From contig CANGSD010000029.1 of the NCBI GenBank assembly GCA_947455875.1, positions 1-9,206 of the forward strand: 9,206 bases of DNA. Direction: 5' to 3'. The stretch is from Comamonadaceae bacterium. GTDB lineage: Bacteria; Pseudomonadota; Gammaproteobacteria; Burkholderiales; Burkholderiaceae. The notes beneath the pieces were generated by a model, which made no database searches, had not been told where the DNA came from, and saw nothing but the letters and a program-made list of their open reading frames with translations. Positions 1-7,703 of the stretch are shown here, piece after piece. Position numbers and translations under genes: made by a program. Each line of letters opens with the position of its first letter. Position 1 is the stretch's first letter.

Positions 1-973
<973 letters not shown>

Positions 974-1033
974 GGCGGGCCGAGAGGAACTGCGGTGCCG
1001 CCATGCTAACCGGGGCGCCACCCCACGCGTCGA

Positions 1034-1291
1034 TCAGCGCGTGGCGCTACGACCGAGGCGGGCCATCACGACCACGCCGTAGAGGCCGGCCAGGCCGACC
1101 AGCATGTAGACGACGCGCGAGGCCATCGTCCCGGGACCCAGAAGGGCGGCCACGAGGTCCAGGTCCAGGGCGCCGATCAGGCCCCAGTTGATGCCCCCGA
1201 TCACCATGAGGATCAGGGAGAGCCAATCAAGCGCATTCAGTTGCGTGGCCTGCGCGGGCCGGAAGGCAGTGGGGATGTCGGATTGAGCCAT
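1034..1291 (-). CDS. Small two-helix membrane protein, DUF378 family
   Basis: This 85-residue protein has two predicted membrane segments, about residues 22-44 and 58-78. The first carries the sequence GGINWGLIG (32-40), which I recognise as the hallmark of the DUF378 (YuzA-like) family; the second contains LVGLAGLYGV. The family has no established biochemical role, so none is assigned. The N-terminal 20 residues are polar and the C-terminus ends with basic residues (RLGRSATR), which suggests a cytoplasmic tail by the positive-inside rule. The open frame reaches an earlier ATG at 1342, but the ATG at 1291 is preceded by GAAAGG with a 6-base spacer and starts just before the family-like region, so I chose it. 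The gene is divergent from the acidic protein at 1465 and lies upstream of glpK on the same strand. Confidence 0.85.
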   Translation of the reverse strand: MAQSDIPTAFRPAQATQLNALDWLSLILMVIGGINWGLIGALDLDLVAALLGPGTMASRVVYMLVGLAGLYGVVVMARLGRSATR

Positions 1292-1324
1292 GACGAACCT
1301 TTCACAAGTGGGGGGACAAGGGAC

Positions 1325-1342
1325 TTGCCCACGCAGGGGCAA
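1325..1342. repeat. Small hairpin in the divergent intergenic region
   Basis: TTGCCC at 1325-1330 and GGGCAA at 1337-1342 form a perfect 6-bp inverted repeat around a 6-base loop. It lies 33 bases upstream of the DUF378 start codon. It could be an operator half-site pair or a leader hairpin, but a 6-bp match in GC-rich DNA is not strong evidence on its own. Confidence 0.3.
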
Positions 1343-1377
1343 TCCGTGTGCCCGTCCTTCGTGCGAACCGAGGCAGC

Positions 1378-1417
1378 GCGGCGTCGGACAACGCCCGCCG
1401 CAGCCGTCCGACGGCGC
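1378..1417. promoter_or_regulatory. Inverted repeat between the DUF378 and acidic-protein genes
   Basis: CGTCGGAC at 1382-1389 is repeated as its exact reverse complement GTCCGACG at 1406-1413 around a 16-base spacer. After one mismatch (1381/1414) the pairing continues for three more bases on each side (GCG 1378-1380, CGC 1415-1417), giving 11 of 12 matched positions per arm. It ends 47 bases before the acidic protein's ATG at 1465. No T-run follows on either strand, so it does not look like an intrinsic terminator. A repressor or activator site or a 5'-leader stem-loop fits better. The role is inference; only the symmetry is seen. Confidence 0.45.
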
Positions 1418-1464
1418 ACGTCCCGCGCGAGGCGCAGGCTCAAACCTTGATGGAGAACAGACTC

Positions 1465-1818
1465 ATGGCCTACAGCAGCATCATGGGTGCCGACAAGGCA
1501 CCGATCCAACCCGCCGGCCGCGGCAGCGACCTGCTGGGCCCCAGCGACAACTCCGACAGCGGCAGCGACGCCCGCGGCACGGAGGAAGTCCATGGCGACA
1601 GCGATGCCGCCGGCACCGGCGAGCGCGGTGTGGTCTCGGGCATCGACACCCTGGAGGGATGCGACATCCTGCCCGATCGGGTGGTCCGCCTGGGACCTGA
1701 TCGAGGGCCCGGCCGCGAATCGTCCATCGATACCTCGGAAGACGCCGAACCCGGCGACGACGAATTCACCGACCTGGACGAGAACCCCGACGCCGCCGAA
1801 GACGACGCCCTCGACTGA
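1465..1818 (+). CDS. Highly acidic, probably disordered hypothetical protein
   Basis: This 117-residue protein has no membrane segment, no signal peptide and one cysteine (Cys66). By count it has 31 Asp/Glu against 8 Lys/Arg, a net charge near -23. It is rich in Gly, Ser and Asp (LLGPSDNSDSGSD at 23-35, GDSDAAGTGERG at 44-55) and ends in a strongly acidic tail from residue 91. This composition predicts an intrinsically disordered chain; the short central DTLEGCDILPDRVVRL (61-76) is the only clearly hydrophobic part. In-frame ATGs exist at 1348 and 1450, but only the one at 1465 has a good ribosome site (GGAGA at 1452-1456, 8-base spacer). I recall similar short DLLGPSDxSDSGSD proteins in Burkholderiales, without a proven function. 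It is divergent from the DUF378 gene. Acidic disordered proteins can act in stress protection, metal binding or nucleic-acid mimicry; nothing here chooses between these. Confidence 0.75.
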   Translation: MAYSSIMGADKAPIQPAGRGSDLLGPSDNSDSGSDARGTEEVHGDSDAAGTGERGVVSGIDTLEGCDILPDRVVRLGPDRGPGRESSIDTSEDAEPGDDEFTDLDENPDAAEDDALD

Positions 1819-1833
1819 GACCGAACGTAGGCC

Positions 1834-2751
1834 TTAGCGCGCCAACGTGGCCGCTCCCAGCAGGCTGCAAACGGCCTGCACCGCCAGTTCGGCCGTGCGA
1901 TTGCGCACGTCCCGCGCAGGGTTGATCTCCATCACATCGAGCGATCGCAGACAGCCGGTGTCGGCGATCATCTCCATGCACAGTTGCATCTCGCGGTAGG
2001 TAAGGCCGCCGGGCACGCCGGTGCTCACGCCCGGCGCGTGCACCGGATCCAGGGCATCGAGGTCGAAGCTCACATGCACATGCGTGTCGGCATCCACACC
2101 CTGCAAGGCCTCGTTCAGTGCGCGGCGCATGCCGTGTTCGTCGATGGCGCGCATGTCCCAGACGCGCAGGCCGAGGCGCGCGATGGCCGCTTTCTCCTCG
2201 GCGTCGACGCTGCGTATGCCGATGAAGGCGATGTCGGCTGCTTGCAGGGCCTGGGGCGGGCCGCTCCACCCCACCAACGGCGCCGGGCCGCCCCCGAGCA
2301 AGCAGGCCACCGGCATGCCGTGCAGATTGCCGCTGGGACTGGTGGCCGCGTCATTGACATCGGCGTGGGCATCGAGCCAGAGCACCCGCAGCCGACGGCC
2401 CTGGCGATGGCAGTGGCGGGCGATGGCGCTGATGGAGCCAACAGCGAGACTGTGGTCACCGCCGAGGAGCACGGGGAACTCGCCTTCGGACAAGCACAGA
2501 TCGACCGCTTGGCACACAGCGCTGTTCCAGGCGATGACTTCATCGAGGTGATGCGGGCCCCGAGCGTCTTGCGGGGAAAAGGGGCGAGGCGGGCCGAGGA
2601 GATCGCCCTTGTCGATCACGGACACACCGTGACACTGCAGCGCCTGCACGAGGCCGGCCACGCGCAGCGCCTGCGGCCCCATGCAGGCACCTCGCACCCC
2701 CGCACCCACATCGGTGGGGGCGCCGATCAGGGCGACGCGGGCGCCAGGCAT
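1834..2751 (-). CDS. rocF: Arginase
   Basis: Binuclear manganese hydrolase of the ureohydrolase family that splits L-arginine into ornithine and urea in the cytoplasm. The 305 residues match the usual family length. Metal ligands are all present: His100 in GGDHS (97-101), Asp127/His129/Asp131 in DAHADVN (127-133), and Asp230/Asp232 in SFDLDALDP (228-236). SPSGNLHGMP (138-147) is the arginase-type substrate loop: Ser140, Asn142 and His144 align with rat arginase I Ser137, Asn139 and His141, and Asp183/Glu186 also line up. This makes arginase more likely than agmatinase, formiminoglutamase or guanidinobutyrase, but substrate cannot be settled from sequence alone. The start gives the typical N-terminus (VALIGAPTDVGAG); no clear Shine-Dalgarno precedes it. 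No ornithine aminotransferase, arginine permease or urease gene is next to it, so it seems to be a lone gene. Confidence 0.92.
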   Translation of the reverse strand: MPGARVALIGAPTDVGAGVRGACMGPQALRVAGLVQALQCHGVSVIDKGDLLGPPRPFSPQDARGPHHLDEVIAWNSAVCQAVDLCLSEGEFPVLLGGDHSLAVGSISAIARHCHRQGRRLRVLWLDAHADVNDAATSPSGNLHGMPVACLLGGGPAPLVGWSGPPQALQAADIAFIGIRSVDAEEKAAIARLGLRVWDMRAIDEHGMRRALNEALQGVDADTHVHVSFDLDALDPVHAPGVSTGVPGGLTYREMQLCMEMIADTGCLRSLDVMEINPARDVRNRTAELAVQAVCSLLGAATLAR

Positions 2752-2847
2752 CCGGTCATTGTGGGACCGGCGTGGACGCAGCGGTGGGCTGCACGCGTAG
2801 AAACTGTGGGAAGGTGTACCTAAGCGCAGAACGCGATCAGGCGTGCG

Positions 2848-2864
2848 GCCGGGACCTGCCCGGC
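2848..2864 (-). terminator. Weak candidate hairpin downstream of infA
   Basis: GCCGGG at 2848-2853 and CCCGGC at 2859-2864 form a 6-bp GC-only stem with a 5-base loop, 13 bases beyond the infA stop codon. No T-run follows in the direction of infA transcription, so it is at best a non-canonical terminator or an mRNA-stabilising stem. Confidence 0.25.
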
Positions 2865-2877
2865 GCGAGGCAGGCGA

Positions 2878-3150
2878 TCAGCGGCGATTCCCGCCGTAGC
2901 TGGGCGCGGGGTTCGGACGCGCGGCGCGATCCGGCAGGTGGCGGAACATGATGCGGCCCTTGTTCAGGTCATAGGGCGAGAGTTCGAGCGTGACATCGTC
3001 ACCCGCGATGATGCGGATGTGGTTCTTGCGCATCTTGCCGCCGCTGTAGGCGATCAGCTCGTGACCGTTTTCCAGCACCACGCGGTAGCGGGAATCGGGC
3101 AGAACCTCGGCCACGCGGCCGCGCATTTCAATCAATTCTTCCTTGGCCAT
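2878..3150 (-). CDS. infA: Translation initiation factor IF-1, with C-terminal extension
   Basis: IF-1 binds the A site of the 30S subunit and, with IF-2 and IF-3, controls start-site selection. The 90 residues start [13 protein letters not shown] and carry the S1-like OB fold, including [18 protein letters not shown] (26-43), [13 protein letters not shown] (50-62) and KGRIMFR (64-70). The match to E. coli IF-1 runs over nearly its whole 72 residues. After that comes a tail of about 19 residues ([17 protein letters not shown] region) rich in Pro, Arg and Gly, absent from the E. coli protein. Betaproteobacteria commonly carry a second infA outside the ribosomal-protein cluster with such a tail; with no ribosomal genes around, this looks like that copy. 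The ATG at 3150 follows AAAGG (3158-3162 on this strand) with a 7-base spacer. A TACAAT box about 120 bases upstream may be its promoter. The open frame continues far upstream, but that part is the shadow of other genes. Confidence 0.95.
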   Translation of the reverse strand: MAKEELIEMRGRVAEVLPDSRYRVVLENGHELIAYSGGKMRKNHIRIIAGDDVTLELSPYDLNKGRIMFRHLPDRAARPNPAPSYGGNRR

Positions 3151-3270
3151 CAAGCAACCTTTGCAACGCAGACATGCAAACCCTTGCGGTCGTGTGCGGT
3201 GGGTGACCGGACGCCAGGATCTGCGGGGGACGGGCCGGCGCGCGTGGCACCAGGCCGCCCGAAGCCCTCC

Positions 3271-3276
3271 ATTGTA
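3271..3276 (-). promoter_or_regulatory. Candidate -10 box for infA
   Basis: Read on the minus strand this is TACAAT, one mismatch from the sigma-70 consensus, in the 176-bp gap between the permease gene and infA. Transcription would start near 3264 and give a leader of about 115 bases. There is no recognisable -35 hexamer at 16-18 bases, so the call rests on the -10 and its position only. Confidence 0.35.
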
Positions 3277-3293
3277 GGCCCTGCGGGCATTTG

Positions 3294-3312
3294 CGGCCGC
3301 CCGGGGCGGCCG
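3294..3312 (-). terminator. GC-rich hairpin after the AEC permease gene
   Basis: CGGCCGC at 3294-3300 pairs with GCGGCCG at 3306-3312 around a 5-base loop (the loop itself is CCGGG, so the symmetry almost closes). It starts 14 bases past the permease stop codon and lies just before the putative infA -10 box. It would be a very stable stem, but only CAAAT follows instead of a T-run. A boundary between the two transcription units is the likely role; this is inference. Confidence 0.35.
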
Positions 3313-3326
3313 GCGCCGCCTGGCGA

Positions 3327-4289
3327 TCAGACCTTGAGGGCCACCGTCGCCGAAAACGTGAGAAAGGCCGCCGCCGTGGTCAGGAGGATGATCCGGGCGA
3401 TGCGGCCGGTGTCGGCGCCGAAGCGCTCGGCCAGCAAGGACACATTGCTGGCACTGGGCAAGGCGGCCGCCAGCACCAGCACGGTCAGGGCAAAGGGATC
3501 GAGCGGCAGGCCCCCAGCCACCGCCGCAGTGCCCACGCCCAGCACCAGGAGCGGATGGACCACCAGCTTGGCCACGGCCACCGGCAGGTAATCGCGCACC
3601 GGCAGCACCGTGCGGGTCTGGGCGGCCATCCAGTGCGAGCGGGCCAGCACGGCACCGATGGTGAACAAGGCCACCGGCGAGGCCGCATCCGCGAGCAGAC
3701 CGATGGTGGCGGCCAAGGGCTTGATCGGCTCCAGGTCCAGCGCCGAGGACAAGCCCCCGAACAAGATGGCCCAGGGCATGGGATTGAGCGCGACGCCGCG
3801 CAACGCCTTGCGGGCCGCAGCCGCCGCGCCGGCCCGCCCGGCCCCATCGAGTCGAGACAAGGCGATGCACAGCGAGCTGGTGACCACCAGATCCACCAGC
3901 AAGGTGGCGATCGCCGGGCCGGCCGCAGCGGGCCCGAGCAGGGCGACCAGCAGTGGCACGCCCATGAAGCCGGTGTTCGGAAAGGTCGACACCAGCGCGC
4001 CGAAGGCGGCGTCGTTCCAGCGAATGCGGTCGTTCAAGCTCCAGACCACGGTAGCCGCCACCATCAGCAGCGCGCACGGCAGCCACACGGCGACCACCGA
4101 GGGATCGAACAGGCGCGCCACCGGCATGCTGGCACCGAATCGATACAGCATGCAGGGCAAGGCGAAATACAGAACGAAGGCATTGAGCCCGCCGATGGAT
4201 TCCATCGGCAGCCAGCGTCGGTTCGCAGCGACATAGCCGCACAAGACCAGCGCGAAAAACGGGAAGGTAACGATCAGGATCGTGAGCAC
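3327..4289 (-). CDS. AEC-family transporter (auxin efflux carrier fold)
   Basis: Inner-membrane permease of the AEC family; bacterial members export or import small organic acids or amino acids (malonate, malate and similar), so the substrate is open. From the GTG at 4289 the protein has 320 residues, the normal family size, and is mostly hydrophobic with about ten predicted helices in two halves. Family-like motifs are [12 protein letters not shown] (8-19), [17 protein letters not shown] (35-51), [14 protein letters not shown] (101-114) and [15 protein letters not shown] (277-291), with the broken-helix Asn/Pro residues typical of both halves. The frame stays open to an ATG at 4364, which has a weak GAGAG upstream and would add 25 atypical residues (WQARRGG region) and leave only 30 bp to divergent rep. 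I chose GTG because homologs start a few residues before TFPFF; no Shine-Dalgarno supports it. The even longer open frame beyond 4364 is antisense to rep. Confidence 0.87.
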   Translation of the reverse strand: MLTILIVTFPFFALVLCGYVAANRRWLPMESIGGLNAFVLYFALPCMLYRFGASMPVARLFDPSVVAVWLPCALLMVAATVVWSLNDRIRWNDAAFGALVSTFPNTGFMGVPLLVALLGPAAAGPAIATLLVDLVVTSSLCIALSRLDGAGRAGAAAAARKALRGVALNPMPWAILFGGLSSALDLEPIKPLAATIGLLADAASPVALFTIGAVLARSHWMAAQTRTVLPVRDYLPVAVAKLVVHPLLVLGVGTAAVAGGLPLDPFALTVLVLAAALPSASNVSLLAERFGADTGRIARIILLTTAAAFLTFSATVALKV

Positions 4290-4394
4290 GCGCGTATTGT
4301 CGATGCAGATCGCCAGGCCACCCCGGCGCGCCTGCCACGCCGGCGACAGGCCCCCCGGTATCATTCGCCGCTCTCGCACACTGCCCCACCCCCC

Positions 4395-6503
4395 ATGTCT
4401 GGTCTGAACCTCGCGCAACAGGAAGCCGTCAATTACCTGCACGGTCCCTGTCTGGTGCTGGCCGGCGCGGGCTCGGGCAAGACGCGGGTGATCACGCACA
4501 AGATCGCGCGCCTGATTCAAAGCGGGCTGGAGGCCAAGCGCATCGCCGCCATCACCTTCACCAACAAGGCCGCCAGCGAGATGCGCGAACGCGCCAAAAC
4601 GCTGATCGGACGCGAGGCCAAGGAGGTGATGATCTGCACCTTCCACGCGCTGGGCGTGCGCATGCTGCGTCAGAACGGTCAGGCCCTGGGTCTCAAGCCC
4701 CAGTTCTCGATCCTGGACAGCGATGATGTGACGTCCATCCTCAAGGACGCCGGCGGCACCACCGACGCCGCCACCGCGCGCCAGTGGCAATGGGCGATCA
4801 GCCTGTGGAAGAACATGGGCCTGAACGCGCAGCAGGCCGAGAGCCAGGCGCCAGACGACAACGCGCGCATCGCCGCGCGGGTGATGGCGCGCTACGAAGA
4901 GCGCCTGGTGGCTTATCAGAGCGTGGACTTCGATGACCTGATCGGCCTGCCCCTGAAGCTCTTGCAAAACCATCCCGAGGTGCTGGCCCAATGGCAGCAG
5001 GATCTGGGGCATGTGCTGGTCGATGAATACCAGGACACCAACGCCACCCAGTACGAATTGCTCAAGCTCCTGGTGGGCGAGCGCCAGCGCTTTACCGCAG
5101 TGGGCGACGACGACCAGTCCATCTACGGCTGGCGCGGCGCGACGCTGGACAACCTGCGCCGACTGCCGCAGGACTTTCCGCAACTCAAGGTGATCAAGCT
5201 GGAGCAGAACTACCGCTCCACCAGCGCCATCCTGCGCGCCGCCAACAACGTCATTGCGTCCAACCCCAAGCTCTTTCCCAAGACGCTGTTTTCCGAACTG
5301 GGCGAGGGCGAGCCGGTACGCATCGTCGACTGCGACAACGAGGAACACGAGGCCGAGCGCACCGTGGCCCGGATCCAGTCGATCCGCGCAGGCTTCTCGG
5401 CGGACGCCAGCGGGGGCGGCGTGCACAAGGAGTGGAAGGACTTCGCTGTCTTGTATCGCGCCAACCACCAGGCGCGCGTGTTCGAACAGGCGCTGCGCAA
5501 GGCGCAGATCCCCTACAAGGTCTCGGGTGGCCAGAGCTTCTTCGATCGCGCCGAGATCCGTGACCTGTGCGCCTGGATGCGGCTGTGGGTGAACAACGAT
5601 GACGACCCGGCTTTCCTGCGCGCGGTCACCACGCCCAAACGGGGCATCGGCCACCAGACGCTGTCCAGCCTAGGCGTGTTCGCCAGCCAGTACAAACTGA
5701 GCTTGTTCGAAGCGATGTTCGCCTCGTCACTCGGCGCTGCGCTGTCGACGCGCGCCGTGGGCAGCCTGCAGGAGTTCGGCCGCTATGTGAACGACCTGGA
5801 GTTTCGCGCCCGCCATACCGAAGGCGCCGAGAACGCGCGTGCCTTTCTGAGCGAATGGCTCAAGGACATCGGCTACGAAAAGCACCTGTACGACGGCGAA
5901 GACAACGAGAAGCTGGCCGCTGCGCGCTGGACGAACGTGATGGAGTTTTGCGACTGGATGGCGGCGCGCTGTGGCGGCGAGATCGACGACGCGTCGGGCG
6001 CTGAGGGTATGGCGATGGCCAGCGAGAAGAAGAACCTCCTGGAAGTGGCGCAGACCATCGCCCTGCTCTCGACCATCACCGAGCGCGAGAAAGATCAGAA
6101 CGTGGTGACGCTGTCGACCCTGCACGCGTCCAAGGGGCTGGAGTGGCCGCATGTGATGCTGGTCGGATGCAACGAGGGGCTGCTGCCTTTCAAGCTCGAC
6201 GACGAGAACGGCACGATGAAAACCGTCGACGAGAGCATCGTGCAGCGGCTGCAGGAGGAGCGGCGGCTGATGTATGTGGGCATCACGCGCGCCCAGCGCT
6301 CGCTGGCGGTGTCTTGGCTCAAGCGGCGCAAGAAGGGCCGTGAATTCGTTCAAGGCGTGGCGAGCCGCTTCATCACCGAGATGGCCCTGAACCAGGCCAC
6401 GACCAAGGAAGATCCGCGCGAGAAGCTCAAGGCCCTGCGCGCAGAGTTCGCCGCTCGCAAGGCGCAGACCGATGCTGCGAAGGCGGCCAGCGGGGCGGCA
6501 TGA
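4395..6503 (+). CDS. rep: ATP-dependent DNA helicase Rep (UvrD/Rep superfamily 1A)
   Basis: 3'-5' helicase that helps replication forks pass bound proteins and restart. All SF1A motifs are intact in the 702 residues: Walker A AGAGSGKT (23-30), Ia FTNKAA (55-60), Walker B VDEYQDTN (209-216), [16 protein letters not shown] (237-249), [10 protein letters not shown] (269-276), [11 protein letters not shown] (575-584) and [15 protein letters not shown] (621-633). Over its length it matches E. coli Rep (673 residues) more closely than UvrD or PcrA, for example in the start [27 protein letters not shown] and the [17 protein letters not shown] segment. The charged tail (about 670-690, [12 protein letters not shown]) resembles the end of E. 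coli Rep that contacts the replicative helicase DnaB; that link is inference. The ATG at 4395 gives the family N-terminus but has no Shine-Dalgarno; the upstream open frame is antisense to the permease. The stop overlaps the next start by ATGA. Confidence 0.96.
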   Translation: MSGLNLAQQEAVNYLHGPCLVLAGAGSGKTRVITHKIARLIQSGLEAKRIAAITFTNKAASEMRERAKTLIGREAKEVMICTFHALGVRMLRQNGQALGLKPQFSILDSDDVTSILKDAGGTTDAATARQWQWAISLWKNMGLNAQQAESQAPDDNARIAARVMARYEERLVAYQSVDFDDLIGLPLKLLQNHPEVLAQWQQDLGHVLVDEYQDTNATQYELLKLLVGERQRFTAVGDDDQSIYGWRGATLDNLRRLPQDFPQLKVIKLEQNYRSTSAILRAANNVIASNPKLFPKTLFSELGEGEPVRIVDCDNEEHEAERTVARIQSIRAGFSADASGGGVHKEWKDFAVLYRANHQARVFEQALRKAQIPYKVSGGQSFFDRAEIRDLCAWMRLWVNNDDDPAFLRAVTTPKRGIGHQTLSSLGVFASQYKLSLFEAMFASSLGAALSTRAVGSLQEFGRYVNDLEFRARHTEGAENARAFLSEWLKDIGYEKHLYDGEDNEKLAAARWTNVMEFCDWMAARCGGEIDDASGAEGMAMASEKKNLLEVAQTIALLSTITEREKDQNVVTLSTLHASKGLEWPHVMLVGCNEGLLPFKLDDENGTMKTVDESIVQRLQEERRLMYVGITRAQRSLAVSWLKRRKKGREFVQGVASRFITEMALNQATTKEDPREKLKALRAEFAARKAQTDAAKAASGAA

Positions 6504-6898
6504 GGGCGTGGGTTGTGGCCTTACTGACCGCGAGCTCGCTAGCGGCGGGGGCCTGTCCGGCCGACGCCGACCTGCGGGCCCGCGATCTCCTGGGCAGCTG
6601 GCGCGCGCAGTTCGCGGGCGCAGGCAAGAGCGCCGATCTGGTGCTGCAACCCAATGCCGACTGGCCCGACAGCCTGGCCGGACGCATCCGCCGCGAAGGC
6701 CGCGAGGCGCGCCTGGCTGGTGACCTGGAGGGCGGCACCTTCACCCTGGAGGAATCGGCGGACGGCGTGCGCATCGACGCGGTCTGGGTGGGTCAGCCCG
6801 TGCCAGGCAGCTGCGGGCGCGAGATCCGCGGCACCTGGCGCGAGGGCGGGCAGGAACAGGGGCGCGATTTCGTGCTGCGGCGGGTGATGGGCTGGTAG
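6500..6898 (+). CDS. Small exported protein of unknown function, coupled to rep
   Basis: This 132-residue protein has an N-terminal signal sequence: Arg2, then a hydrophobic stretch (about 4-16) and AGAC at 16-19. Cleavage by signal peptidase I after Ala18 is plausible. A lipoprotein with Cys19 lipidated is possible but the lipobox is weak, having Ala rather than Leu at -3. The mature part has a second cysteine (Cys105, in GSCGREIRGTW), so a disulfide with Cys19 is an alternative. The pattern LLGSW (30-34), repeated short polar/hydrophobic alternation (RLAGDLEGGTFTLEES) and a closing GTWREGG suggests a small beta-rich, perhaps lipocalin-like fold; I do not recognise a named family. The ATG overlaps the rep stop as ATGA (6500-6503), so it is probably translated by coupling to rep. 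It ends one base from the convergent xth stop. A link to helicase function is unlikely, given its export. Confidence 0.82.
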   Translation: MRAWVVALLTASSLAAGACPADADLRARDLLGSWRAQFAGAGKSADLVLQPNADWPDSLAGRIRREGREARLAGDLEGGTFTLEESADGVRIDAVWVGQPVPGSCGREIRGTWREGGQEQGRDFVLRRVMGW

Positions 6899-6899
6899 G

Positions 6900-7703
6900 T
6901 CAGAGCCGCCAGTCGTAGCCCACCGTCAGGGGCGCGTGGTCCGAGAATTTCTCGTCCTTGTAGATGCTCTCGGTGCGCGCCAGGGCCGCCATCGCCGGCG
7001 TGGCCAGGTGGTAGTCGATGCGCCAGCCCACGTTCTTTGCATAGGCCTGCCCGCGATTGCTCCACCAGGTGTAGCTCGCATCGGTGGTCTCAGGCTTGAG
7101 GTGGCGATAGACATCGACCAGCCCCACCTCGGAGAGCAGACGCGTCATCCAGGCGCGCTCCTCGGGCAGGAAGCCGCTGTTCTTGAGGTTGCCCTTCCAG
7201 TTCTTCAAATCTTTTTCGTGGTGGGCGATGTTCACATCGCCGCACAGAATGAATTCGCGCTTTTTCTTCAAGGCCACGAGGTGCGGATCGATGCCCGCAA
7301 GAAAACGAAACTTGGCCTGCTGGCGCTCCTCGCCCGAGGAACCCGAGGGAAAGTAGCTGCTGATGATCGACAACTTGCGCTGGGGCGTGTCAAATCGCAA
7401 TTCCACATAACGGCCTTCGGCATCGAACTCGCCACCGTCCCAGCCCACGACCACGTCGCTGGGCTCGTGGCGGGTGTAGATCCCCACACCCGAATAGCCT
7501 TTTTTCTCGGCGAAGTGAAAGTGGCCTTTGAGACCTGCCATCGCTTCAAACTTGCCTGCGACATCGCTCGCCTGGGCTTTGACCTCTTGCACGCAAATAC
7601 AATCGGGCCGGCTCTTGTCCACCCACGCTTGCAAGCCCTTGCTGGTGGCAGAACGAATGCCATTGAGGTTGAGGCTGGTGAGTTTGAACAAGGAATTTCC
7701 CAT
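6900..7703 (-). CDS. xth: Exodeoxyribonuclease III (AP endonuclease)
   Basis: Exonuclease III/APE1-type enzyme that cuts DNA 5' to abasic sites in base-excision repair and has 3'-5' exonuclease and 3'-phosphatase activity. The 267 residues hold the complete active site of the endonuclease/exonuclease/phosphatase fold: Asn12 in LNLNGIR, Glu40 in VQE (metal), Tyr117 in SSYFPSG, Asp156/Asn158 in GDVNIA, Asp230 in GWRIDYHLAT and Asp255/His256 in SDHAPL. These match E. coli ExoIII Asn7, Glu34, Tyr109, Asp151/Asn153, Asp229 and Asp258/His259. The ATG at 7703 has no Shine-Dalgarno. An in-frame TTG at 7691, with a weak GGGA before it, would give MFKLTSLNLNGIR, which is closer to the usual family start. 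Either way the start meets the divergent pyrE start with no intergenic DNA. It converges on the small exported protein with a one-base gap. Confidence 0.95.
   Translation of the reverse strand: MGNSLFKLTSLNLNGIRSATSKGLQAWVDKSRPDCICVQEVKAQASDVAGKFEAMAGLKGHFHFAEKKGYSGVGIYTRHEPSDVVVGWDGGEFDAEGRYVELRFDTPQRKLSIISSYFPSGSSGEERQQAKFRFLAGIDPHLVALKKKREFILCGDVNIAHHEKDLKNWKGNLKNSGFLPEERAWMTRLLSEVGLVDVYRHLKPETTDASYTWWSNRGQAYAKNVGWRIDYHLATPAMAALARTESIYKDEKFSDHAPLTVGYDWRL
7690..7695 (+). promoter_or_regulatory. Ribosome binding site of pyrE, inside xth
   Basis: AAGGAA lies six bases before the pyrE ATG at 7702 and decides that start over the longer upstream open frame. The same bases encode codons near the N-terminus of xth on the other strand. 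Confidence 0.75.

Noticed and set aside
1984..2823. Plus-strand open frame of 279 codons.
   Set aside because: Antisense to arginase, which has all its catalytic motifs; the composition is that of a shadow frame.
2878..4389. A 503-codon minus-strand frame ending in IF-1, which could be read as a fusion protein.
   Set aside because: The upstream part is an off-frame reading of the permease and intergenic DNA. IF-1 has its own ATG and ribosome site at 3150.
3291..4394. Plus-strand open frame extending rep by 368 codons upstream.
   Set aside because: It is antisense to the permease, is Gly/Arg/His/Gln-rich without any domain, and rep homologs start at the ATG at 4395.
4365..5654. Long open frame on the minus strand running from inside rep into the AEC permease (775 codons in one frame).
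   Set aside because: Only the last 320 or so codons look like a protein family. The rest is the antisense shadow of rep, His/Val/Leu/Gln-rich as expected for the complement of GC-biased codons.
5727..6353. Minus-strand open frame of 208 codons inside rep.
   Set aside because: Antisense shadow over Rep motifs V and VI.
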